The position numbers were made by a program, and so were the translations under genes. The notes under the pieces are model-generated. The model searched no databases, was not told the DNA's origin, and was given only the letters and a program-made list of their open reading frames with translations. Positions 45,529 through 52,874 of a DNA stretch of 64,000 nt are shown here, piece after piece (positions within the stretch are counted from its first letter, which is position 1; each line of letters opens with the position of its first letter). The stretch is from CAMLIZ01 sp966212505 (GTDB lineage Bacteria; Pseudomonadota; Gammaproteobacteria; Burkholderiales; Burkholderiaceae_C): assembly GCA_966212505.1 (NCBI GenBank), contig CBIHRS010000001.1, positions 186,001-250,000 of the forward strand, in the 5' to 3' direction.

Positions 45529-46194
45529 TCAGCCCTTGGCCTGCGGTTCGCTGAGGAAGATCTCGACGCGGCGGTTCTTCGCGCGGCCCGCCTCGCTGGT
45601 GTTGTCGGCAATCGGCTCATGCTCGCCGCGGCCCACCGCGTCGATGCGGCTGCCCGACACGCCGCGATCCTCGAGATAGCGCTTCACCGAGGCCGCGCGC
45701 TCGCGCGACAGCGGATCGTTGATCGCATCGCTGCCGGTGCTGTCGGTGTGGCCGACGATGCGCACCCGCATCGTGGGATCGAGGCCATGCGCGAACTGGT
45801 CGAGCACCGGTCGCAGCTCGGGCTTGATGTCGGCCTTACCCACGTCGAACGAGATGTCGCTCGGCACGTTGACCTTCAGCTGGTTGTCCTGCGTGCGCGC
45901 CACCTCGATGCCGGTGCCCTGCGTGGCCCGCTCCATCGCGGCGCGCTTTTCTTCCATGCGCTTGGACCACAGGTTGCCCGCGACCGCGCCTACGGCCCCG
46001 CCCAGCACCGCGCCGGTGCCGGCCTTGCCACCGGTGGCCGAGCTGATGACCGCGCCGGCCACGGCACCGATGCCGGCGCCGGTGGCGGTGCCTTTCTGGC
46101 GCTCGCTCATGTCGGCACAGGCGGTGGCGCCGAGCGCGACGCTGACGACGAGCAGGGATGCGGCGGAACGGGGGGAACGGAAGCGATGAACCAT
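45529..46194 (-). CDS. OmpA-family lipoprotein with glycine-zipper N-terminal region
   Basis: 221 residues. Lipoprotein signal ending ATAC, then a glycine-zipper segment (TATGAGIGAVAGAVI and GAVLGGAVGAVAGNL, about 37-75) and an OmpA/Pal peptidoglycan-binding domain (about 110-218) with the conserved IVGHTDSTGSDAIN and SRERAASVKRYL strands and RRVEIFL. It anchors the outer membrane to peptidoglycan, as in YiaD/Pal-type proteins. Start follows GGAGACGTCG. Confidence 0.92.
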   Translation of the reverse strand: MVHRFRSPRSAASLLVVSVALGATACADMSERQKGTATGAGIGAVAGAVISSATGGKAGTGAVLGGAVGAVAGNLWSKRMEEKRAAMERATQGTGIEVARTQDNQLKVNVPSDISFDVGKADIKPELRPVLDQFAHGLDPTMRVRIVGHTDSTGSDAINDPLSRERAASVKRYLEDRGVSGSRIDAVGRGEHEPIADNTSEAGRAKNRRVEIFLSEPQAKG

Positions 46195-46328
46195 CGACGT
46201 CTCCAGTGTTGAGGACATGTATATCCACGCGGCAACGGCCGCGCGCGCCGACAGTCTCCCGGGGCGGAGTTGTACCTGTCTGTAGTCGGCAGCCGGCGTC
46301 AGGTGTAGTCGCCGGCCGACACGGGCCG

Positions 46329-46535
46329 CTATTCGAGCGTGAAGCCGGCCTTGATGGTGACCTGCCAGTGCGCCACCTTGCCGTCGACCACATGGCCGCG
46401 GGTTTCGGTGACCTCGAACCAGCGGATGTTGCGCACCGTGTCGCTCGCCTTCGCGAGGGCCACCTGCACCGCCTCTTCGATGCCGTTGCTCGACGAGCCG
46501 GTGAGTTCGATCAGCTTGTAGACATGGTCGGTCAT
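46329..46535 (-). CDS. Dodecin-family flavin-binding protein
   Basis: 68 residues, the normal dodecin size. TDHVYKLIELTGSSSNGIEEAVQ and ALAKASDTVRNIRWFEVTET give the beta-alpha-beta-beta fold, including the tryptophan at the flavin-stacking position (Trp39) and the HWQVTIKAGF C-terminal strand. Dodecins form dodecamers that store or buffer flavins. Start follows a typical AGGAGAGTGCC site. Confidence 0.95.
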   Translation of the reverse strand: MTDHVYKLIELTGSSSNGIEEAVQVALAKASDTVRNIRWFEVTETRGHVVDGKVAHWQVTIKAGFTLE

Positions 46536-46605
46536 GGCACTCTCCTGTGTGGATCGTCACCGGCAAGCCTAGCGCCGGCCCGCGAGAACGCCAGAGGCCC
46601 GACCC

Positions 46606-47145
46606 TCAGCCGGCTGCGGCCTCGGCCATCACGCCGCCTTCGGCCGCCAGCCAGTGACGCACTGCCTCCGGCAAGGCGCCGGGCTCGAACGGCAGCCCCA
46701 GGCTGGCGAACGACCGGGCGTTGGGCACCAGCCCCTGCCGCCCCACCGCGGCCCCCTTCATGTAGCCGGCGGCGCAGAGCGCACCGTCCGCCGCACGCAG
46801 GAACTCGAAACGCATGTAGTTCCAGTGCTGGTCGGCCCCTGCATGCCAGAAGCGCAGCCGGTAGCGCTGCAGCGGCTTCAGCCCCTTGCGATAGGTGATC
46901 AGCGCGCCGCCGGACATCGGCCGCCAGCCCTGGCGCAGCATCACCCGCGCGAAGCCGCTGCGCACGAAGAACTCCATCAGCATCAGGTCGACCACCGTCA
47001 TGTAGCGGCCGTTGTTCATGTGGCCGTTGATGTCGAGGTCGTTGGGCAGCACGCGCAGGCTGCGCTCCAGCACCTCGCCGAAGGCGATCGGCGGCAGCCG
47101 CCACGAGCGCAGCAGGGTCCAGAGCAGGCGGAGGTAGAGGTTCAT
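46606..47145 (-). CDS. 4HBT-like thioesterase
   Basis: 179 residues, hot-dog fold. The conserved stretch RVLPNDLDINGHMNNGRYMTVVDL includes the Asp typical of 4HBT-type thioesterases. No signal peptide. Shares its upstream region with the divergent MarR regulator; the palindromic operator 11 bases before its start makes it a probable target. Substrate (acyl-CoA type) unknown. Confidence 0.87.
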   Translation of the reverse strand: MNLYLRLLWTLLRSWRLPPIAFGEVLERSLRVLPNDLDINGHMNNGRYMTVVDLMLMEFFVRSGFARVMLRQGWRPMSGGALITYRKGLKPLQRYRLRFWHAGADQHWNYMRFEFLRAADGALCAAGYMKGAAVGRQGLVPNARSFASLGLPFEPGALPEAVRHWLAAEGGVMAEAAAG

Positions 47146-47155
47146 GGCGCCGTAG

Positions 47156-47199
47156 AATTGGTTCGTTTCCGAACATTATGGTTCGTTATCGAACCAATT
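47156..47199. promoter_or_regulatory. Nested palindromic operator between the thioesterase and MarR genes
   Basis: An outer 10-base perfect inverted repeat (AATTGGTTCG at 47156-47165 and CGAACCAATT at 47190-47199) encloses two inner copies of GTTCG-4 bases-CGAAC (47161-47174 and 47180-47195, the second extended to 6-base arms). The inner sites are centred 20 bases apart, about two helical turns. The layout fits two MarR-type dimers bound side by side in the divergent promoter. Confidence 0.75.
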
Positions 47200-47207
47200 T
47201 CCAGCCC

Positions 47208-47669
47208 ATGGGCAATTCCGATCCCGCCGCCAACCACGTGCGCTCCTGGCTCTCGGTGGTGCGCGCCTACCACCTGTGCGATGCGGTGATGGTCTCGCGC
47301 CTCAATGCGCTGGGCGTCAAGCTCGCCGAGCACGAGGTGCTGGCCAACCTGCTCGCCCGGCCCGGCATCACCCAGCAGACGCTCGCCGCGCGCTGCTTCA
47401 GCGCCAAGAGCCACATCAGCGCGCTGCTCGCGCAGATGGAGGCGCGCGGCTGGGTGCGGCGCGAGCCCGACCCCACCGATGCGCGGGCCAAGCAGCTCTT
47501 CCTCACCCGCAGCGGCGAGGCGGTGGCCCGGCGCACGGGCAAGGTGCAGGCGACGGTGGTCGATGCGATGGCCTCGGCGGTGAGCGAGGAGGACATGGCC
47601 CGCACCGAACGGATCATGAATGCGGTGAGCCAGGCGCTCGAGCAGCTGCTGAACGAAAAGCCCCGCTGA
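47208..47669 (+). CDS. MarR-family transcriptional regulator
   Basis: 153 residues from the ATG at 47208. The winged HTH (about 45-105) contains GITQQTLAARCFSAKSHISALLAQME and the wing RREPDPTDARAKQLFLT. An upstream ATG at 47178 lies inside the palindrome, which argues that translation begins at 47208 with the operator upstream. Divergent from the thioesterase gene. The effector is unknown; the conserved Cys in ARCFSAK could be redox active, unproven. Confidence 0.92.
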   Translation: MGNSDPAANHVRSWLSVVRAYHLCDAVMVSRLNALGVKLAEHEVLANLLARPGITQQTLAARCFSAKSHISALLAQMEARGWVRREPDPTDARAKQLFLTRSGEAVARRTGKVQATVVDAMASAVSEEDMARTERIMNAVSQALEQLLNEKPR

Positions 47670-47867
47670 CGACGGGAATTTTCACGTCCGCTGGAGGCCC
47701 GGCTTCGTATGTCCGGATGACGCTTCCGGCGCGCATGTCAGCCAAATTCGTACACGACGGACCATCGTTATCCGACATGCGGCATCGGCGGTCTCCCATG
47801 GCGCCGACCTGGGGAGCACGCCTACGCTTACAGCAAGTGAACGTCACGACGCAAAGGAGTACGCATC

Positions 47868-48092
47868 ATGGACGCTTCGCAAATGACGCAAGGCCAGGCA
47901 CAGCCCCAGGGACAGTACGTGCTGCGCTTCCAGTCGCTGTTCAACGAAGGGCGGGCCTATGCCTTCCCCTGCGATGCCTCGGGCAACGTCGACATGGATT
48001 CGTTGAGCGATCGGGCGCGCGACAACTACCTCTACGCCCGCGCGGTCATCGGCCGTGAAGTGGCGGTGCCGGCGGTCCACGCGGCGCATTGA
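47868..48092 (+). CDS. Small soluble protein, paralogue of the product at 45310
   Basis: 74 residues. The core LRFQSLFNEGRAYAFPCDASG plus VDMDSLSDRARDNYLYARAVIGREVAVPAV is clearly homologous to the 70-residue product 2.5 kb upstream; the N-terminus differs (Q-rich). ATG follows CAAAGGAGTACGCATC. Function unknown. Confidence 0.85.
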   Translation: MDASQMTQGQAQPQGQYVLRFQSLFNEGRAYAFPCDASGNVDMDSLSDRARDNYLYARAVIGREVAVPAVHAAH

Positions 48093-48095
48093 ATG

Positions 48096-48191
48096 ACCCA
48101 CCCCCGGAGCGCCTCCGGCGCCTCCCCCTCAAGGGGGCGCGCCCAGCGGCCCGGCAAAGCCGGATCCGCGGCCGCTGCTTGGCTGCAGCGG
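48096..48191. repeat. Structured intergenic repeat with three hairpins
   Basis: After the small-protein stop come three stem-loops in a row: CCCCC-4-GGGGG at 48124-48137, CCGGC-3-GCCGG at 48151-48163 and CCGCTGC-6-GCAGCGG at 48172-48191. I associate the CCTCAAGGGGG and CCCGGCAAAGCCGG core with intergenic repeats found in many Burkholderiales genomes, from memory and not verified here. Could act as a transcript-stabilising or bidirectional terminating element. Confidence 0.6.
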
Positions 48192-48236
48192 TTCAGGCGT
48201 CGAGGGTGTCGCTGAGGCCCCAAGCCGCTGTAGCGT

Positions 48237-48995
48237 TCAGCGGCGCCCGCGCCCAGGCCAGCCTAGCAGGCTGCGCATGAGGCCCGGCTCTTCGCGTGCT
48301 GCTGGATGCGTACGCGTGACCATCAGGCTGGAACACAGGTACAGGCCATTGAGCATGCGGCTCGCCCGCTCGGTGCTCAGGCCCGGCCAGGCTGCGATCT
48401 CGCGCAGCGAGGCCGATTGGCGCTGCAGCCGCTGCAGCGCGGGCCCCAGCGCCCCCGGCGCGGTGGGCCGCTCGCCAGTCGTGCGGTTGGGAATCAGCCG
48501 GTAGGCCGCCCGGCCGCCGATCTCGCTGAGCAGCGTGTTGCGCGGCCCCTGCATCGCTAGGATCCACAGCAGCGGCTCCAGCGGCCGGTATTGCTGCGCC
48601 AGGCCCACCCGCTCATGCATCCAGTGCCCGGGCGGCCGCAGGCCCGGCGGCTCGGTGGAGATGACCGACATCGAGGCCAGGCCGGACGTACTGGCCTCGG
48701 CAAAGTCGCGCGGCGAGTGGTAGAGCATCTGCGCCGGAAACAGCGTCACCGGCCACACCAGCTGCTCATGCTGCAGGCACAGCAGCGCCGATTCGCGATG
48801 GCGCATGCAGGCGGCCACCACCTCGAGCACGTCGTCGGTGGACGCATCGCGCCTCAGGCGGCGCAGGTCGGCCAGCAGCGTGGTCGGCAGCTCGGTGCTG
48901 CGGTCGAGCCGGGCGAAGCCGCTGCTGCCGGTATCGCGGCGGTTGCGTTCGAAGGCGCTGATGCGCCAGAGCGTGGATTCTTCAAAGTCGCGCAC
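48237..48995 (-). CDS. Hypothetical protein with C-terminal HTH-like segment
   Basis: 252 residues from a GTG at 48995 (no ATG in frame nearby, so the start is uncertain). Two parts: an N-terminal region with LLADLRRLRRDASTDDVLEVVAACM, and a C-terminal part with LQRLQRQSASLREIAAWPGLSTERASRMLNGL, which resembles a winged or LysR-like helix-turn-helix. No family recognised. Other candidates are weak. The paralogous small-protein gene precedes it, convergent. Confidence 0.6.
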   Translation of the reverse strand: MRDFEESTLWRISAFERNRRDTGSSGFARLDRSTELPTTLLADLRRLRRDASTDDVLEVVAACMRHRESALLCLQHEQLVWPVTLFPAQMLYHSPRDFAEASTSGLASMSVISTEPPGLRPPGHWMHERVGLAQQYRPLEPLLWILAMQGPRNTLLSEIGGRAAYRLIPNRTTGERPTAPGALGPALQRLQRQSASLREIAAWPGLSTERASRMLNGLYLCSSLMVTRTHPAAREEPGLMRSLLGWPGRGRR

Positions 48996-49088
48996 GGCCT
49001 CATCATCGCGAGCCGGCGCCGCCGCAGGGGTTGCGGCGGTGTAAGTGGCTCCGGACGCTGGTAACGCCGGATGCCGTGCGCGGGCCGG

Positions 49089-49427
49089 TCAGCCGGCCGG
49101 CCGCATGCCGCGGGCGGCATTGCCGATCGCCTCGCGCGCCAGCAGCTCGGCCGCCAGCGACGCCTCCAGCGATGAACGGCACAGCCCGGCGTGCTCGTAG
49201 TTCAGGTTCTCGTACAGCTCGGCGGCATCGGGAAACAGCGTGAGGATCGCCTGCAGGCCTTCGTCCATCGGCGCCTCGCGCAGGGCCTGCTGGAGGCGTT
49301 CGACCACGACACGGTACTGCTCCGGGGCGACCGGCTCCGTGCTGCGCTCCAGCCTGTGCAACAGGCGAGCGAGCGCCAACACCACCGCGAGATGCTCAGG
49401 TATGCGAACGGCTTGGCTCGTGTTCAT
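49089..49427 (-). CDS. Hypothetical helical protein
   Basis: 112 residues: HLAVVLALARLLHRLERSTEPVAPEQYRVVVERLQQALREAP, then acidic FPDAAELYENLNYEHAGL and LAAELLAREAIGNAARG. Mostly alpha-helical; no signal or membrane span. ATG at 49427 after AAGGAGTATTCA is a good start. Function unknown. Confidence 0.7.
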   Translation of the reverse strand: MNTSQAVRIPEHLAVVLALARLLHRLERSTEPVAPEQYRVVVERLQQALREAPMDEGLQAILTLFPDAAELYENLNYEHAGLCRSSLEASLAAELLAREAIGNAARGMRPAG

Positions 49428-49477
49428 TGAATACTCCTTGACCGATCACTTGGGGCTGCCGCCGCGCAGTTCAAGCA

Positions 49478-50485
49478 ATGACCTCTTCGAACTCTCCGTT
49501 GCGCTGGGGCCTGCTCGGCACCGGCGGCATCTGCCGCTCGCTGGCCGAGGCGATCGCGCTGGTGCCCGAGGCCCGGCTGGTGGCCGTGGGTTCCCGCAAC
49601 GAAGCGCGCGCCGAGGCGTTCGCGCTGGCACACGCGCCGCACCATCCCGGGCTGCGCGCCCACGGCAGCTACGAGGCGCTGGTGCAGGACCCGGAGATCG
49701 ACGTGGTCTACGTCGGCACGCCGCACACCGACCATGCCGCGTCGGCCGAGCTGGCGCTGCGCGCCGGCAAGGCGGTGCTGTGCGAGAAGCCGTTCACGCT
49801 GAACCGGCCGCAGGCCGAGGCGGTGGTGGCGCTGGCGCGCGAGAAGCGCTGCTTCCTGATGGAGGCGATGTGGACGCGCTTCATCCCCGCGATCACCGAG
49901 CTGCGCCGGCTGATCGCCGACGGCGCCATCGGCGAGCCGCTGTCGGTGCTGGCCGAGTTCGGCTTCGATGCCTCGGCGCTGCCGCCCGAACACCGCGCGC
50001 TCAACCCGGCGCTGGGCGGCGGCGCGCTGCTCGACCTGGGCATCTACCCGCTCTCGCTCGCGAGCTTCCTGCTCGGGCCGGTCGAGAGCGTCCAGGCACA
50101 GGCGCAGCGGGGCGCCACCGGCGTCGACCTGCACACCGCGTTCACGCTGCGCCACCAGCGCGGGGGCCTGAGCCAGGGGTTGTGCTCGCTGCGCACCACC
50201 ACGCCGTGGGCCGCCCAGGTGCTGGGCACGCACGGCCGCATCGAGCTGCACCCGCCCTTCTTCCACGCCGAGCGCTTCACGCTGGTCCGCGCCGGCCAGG
50301 CACCGCAGGATCATCACCTGCCGCACCTGGGCAACGGCTATGCGCACCAGGTGCTGGAGGTCGACCGCTGCCTGCGCGCCGGGCTCACCGAAAGCCCGAC
50401 GATGCCGCTCGACGAAAGCCTGGCGCTGATGGGTTGGCTGGATGCGATGCGGGCGCAGATCGGGCTGCGGTATCCGGGCGAATAA
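49478..50485 (+). CDS. Gfo/Idh/MocA-family oxidoreductase
   Basis: 335 residues. Rossmann NAD(P) fold with WGLLGTGGICRSLAEAI (about 10-26), the EKPF dyad strand (VLCEKPFTLNRPQ, about 103-115), and GALLDLGIYPLSLASFL in the C-terminal dehydrogenase domain. Oxidises or reduces sugar-type substrates such as inositol or glucose derivatives; the substrate is not apparent. Isolated, no sugar operon near. Confidence 0.92.
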   Translation: MTSSNSPLRWGLLGTGGICRSLAEAIALVPEARLVAVGSRNEARAEAFALAHAPHHPGLRAHGSYEALVQDPEIDVVYVGTPHTDHAASAELALRAGKAVLCEKPFTLNRPQAEAVVALAREKRCFLMEAMWTRFIPAITELRRLIADGAIGEPLSVLAEFGFDASALPPEHRALNPALGGGALLDLGIYPLSLASFLLGPVESVQAQAQRGATGVDLHTAFTLRHQRGGLSQGLCSLRTTTPWAAQVLGTHGRIELHPPFFHAERFTLVRAGQAPQDHHLPHLGNGYAHQVLEVDRCLRAGLTESPTMPLDESLALMGWLDAMRAQIGLRYPGE

Positions 50486-50585
50486 CGCCCCCAGACACCG
50501 CGTTCACGGGGGGCGACAGCGCTCATTTGCCCGTCGGGGATTTGTATCATTTCGCGCCTTATTTAACTGAACGTAGGGAGCGAGA

Positions 50586-52865
50586 GTGAGAATGATCCGG
50601 TCGCATGTGGCTGGGCTGAGCAGCCTTTGCCTTTTCCTCAGTGCTTGCGGAGGTGGAGGAGACAGCACGACACCTGTCACTGAATTGCCCGCCTCGATCG
50701 CCATTTCTTCGGCGACAAAGATCGACGCCGACACTGCCACCGAATTCAGCAGTGACGTAAGCGCCGCAAACGGCGGATTGAAGCTTCGTTGGGATTTCGG
50801 CGATGGCAGCAGCAGCACGGACACCAAGCCGACTCACCAGTTCAGCGCAGCAGGCTCCTACACCGTGACCTTGACGGTGACGAATGAGGCCGGCGCAACC
50901 CGCAGTACGACCTTCAACGTCACAGTCGGCCATTACGGCATGCTGAAGGACGCCATCTGCAGCACGGGCGCCGGCACCGGCTGGTGCTGGCAACGTCCTC
51001 GCCCGACAGGCAACGCCACCTCCGACATCTTCTTCATCGATGCCAGCAACGGCTGGGCGGTCGGCGATGCAGGGCAGATCCTGAAGACATCCGATGGCGG
51101 CGTCACCTGGACAGCGCAGACCTCGAACGTGACCACGCCACTCACGCAGGTGAAATTCGCCGACGCCCAATCGGGCTGGGCAGTCGGCTCGGACGGGACT
51201 GTCGTGAAGACGGTCGATGGCGGAGCCACCTGGACACCTCTGGCACTCAACCCCTTCTACTACGGCTACAACCCCAGCTACACCCTCACGCTGCTCGACG
51301 CGTCGCGAGTCATGCTGTCGACCCCCTACAGCAGCGGGCAATACACGCTCGACGGGGGGAACACGTGGACGAGCACCTCGGTCACCCCCACACAGGTCAC
51401 CTCCGACGGAACGCTATGGCATCTGGACTCGTTCTCGGTGACAAAGGCGACGCTGGGCAGCCCTGGCGTGACAGTTCCGTTCCAGTCCGGCTCTTACAGC
51501 GTCTACCTGCAGCAGTTCTCGATGGGCGACGCGCAGCACGGCATGGTCAGCGGATACGATTGGAATACCAGCACCCCGCTCTACTGGCGCACGACTGATG
51601 CTGGAGCAACATGGCAGCCGCTGACGCCGAATGGCCTGCCGGCGGCATACAACGGTCCGTCGTACCTCAAGCTCTTCGGTGCCGACATCGGATGGGCCGT
51701 GTCCGGAGGGGCGCTTTTTCGCAGCACCGATGGTGGCCTCAACTGGAGCCCGGTCGTACTGCCGTCGAACCTGTACTACTACTACGTCTCGCCAGTAGCG
51801 GTGGATAGCCAGACGCTTTGGATCAACACAGGGGTGGGCGTCTATGTCACACGCGATGGCGGCAGCAGTTGGACCCAATTGAGCGTTGCGAGCGAAGGCG
51901 GGTCACCCACCCGGCTGCAAATCGTCGGCAGCACCTACCTGTTGCAATACGCCGATCGCCTCTATCGCTCCAGCGACAACGGCGGCACCTGGAAACAAGT
52001 GCTCGGTGCATTGCAAAGCGAGAGCACCGGCAACCTGGGCGCAGTGTGGTTCTTCGATGGCAAGAATGGACTGGCCACTAGCAACGGCGGCTGGCTGCTG
52101 AGCACCCAGGACGGCGGACTCACCTGGAACAACAAGGCGCTGACCGGCCAGTCGAGCTTCGTTCGCAACCGTTTGCAGTTCACATCGAACAGCACGGGGT
52201 GGTTGTCGGGTTCCTCGGGCATCAGCAAGACCACGGATGGCGGCCAGACTTGGTGGCTGCCGCTGACCAGTCCGGACTTCACCAACGTGCTCGACTTCCA
52301 TTTCGTGGATGCGGACCACGGTTGGGCGATCGGCGGCATGAACGCCATCTACCAGACGGCGGATGGCGGCAGCAGTTGGACCAAGGTATCCAACCTGCCA
52401 GGGACCAGCTTCGCTCTGCGATTCATCAATTCGTCCACGGGCGTAGTGGTTGGCGCCAATGGCGGCATCTACCGCACCACGGACGGCGGAGCTACCTGGA
52501 GCCTGCGGCCCACCGGGGTTTCCAGTGACCTGCGCCGTGTGGTTTTCGTTGACGCGAACATCGGATGGGCAGTTGGGACGAACGGAACCGTCGTGAAGAC
52601 GACGAACGCCGGGCTCACCTGGGCGCGGGTACCGGTGCCCAGCAGCATCGGACTTCTCGATGTCGTGTTCACCGATGCGAACCACGGCTGGATCGTCGGC
52701 GAGAGCGGCACGGTACTGATGACCGCCGACGGAGGGCGCAGCTGGGGCGCGCAGGCGAGCGGCACTGCGCGTGGCCTCTATGGAGCGTTCTTCCTCGATG
52801 CCCACACCGGGTGGGTCGTCGGCGAAGGCAGCACGGTACTCGCAACCGCCACCGGCGGGAACTGA
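50586..52865 (+). CDS. Lipoprotein with PKD domain and YCF48-type beta-propeller repeats
   Basis: 759 residues. GTG start at 50586 after GTAGGGAGCGAGA; an ATG at 50592 is possible. Lipobox LSAC followed by GGGGD. PKD domain at about 55-115 (KLRWDFGDGSSSTDTKPTHQFSA). The rest holds about a dozen copies of the photosystem-assembly (YCF48/Hcf136) repeat, of the type GWAVGxxGxxxKTxDGGxTW, folding as one or two beta-propellers. Outer-membrane or surface-bound; binding target unknown. The sequence is somewhat less GC-rich than neighbours. Confidence 0.92.
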   Translation: MRMIRSHVAGLSSLCLFLSACGGGGDSTTPVTELPASIAISSATKIDADTATEFSSDVSAANGGLKLRWDFGDGSSSTDTKPTHQFSAAGSYTVTLTVTNEAGATRSTTFNVTVGHYGMLKDAICSTGAGTGWCWQRPRPTGNATSDIFFIDASNGWAVGDAGQILKTSDGGVTWTAQTSNVTTPLTQVKFADAQSGWAVGSDGTVVKTVDGGATWTPLALNPFYYGYNPSYTLTLLDASRVMLSTPYSSGQYTLDGGNTWTSTSVTPTQVTSDGTLWHLDSFSVTKATLGSPGVTVPFQSGSYSVYLQQFSMGDAQHGMVSGYDWNTSTPLYWRTTDAGATWQPLTPNGLPAAYNGPSYLKLFGADIGWAVSGGALFRSTDGGLNWSPVVLPSNLYYYYVSPVAVDSQTLWINTGVGVYVTRDGGSSWTQLSVASEGGSPTRLQIVGSTYLLQYADRLYRSSDNGGTWKQVLGALQSESTGNLGAVWFFDGKNGLATSNGGWLLSTQDGGLTWNNKALTGQSSFVRNRLQFTSNSTGWLSGSSGISKTTDGGQTWWLPLTSPDFTNVLDFHFVDADHGWAIGGMNAIYQTADGGSSWTKVSNLPGTSFALRFINSSTGVVVGANGGIYRTTDGGATWSLRPTGVSSDLRRVVFVDANIGWAVGTNGTVVKTTNAGLTWARVPVPSSIGLLDVVFTDANHGWIVGESGTVLMTADGGRSWGAQASGTARGLYGAFFLDAHTGWVVGEGSTVLATATGGN

Positions 52866-52874
52866 CGGCAAAGG

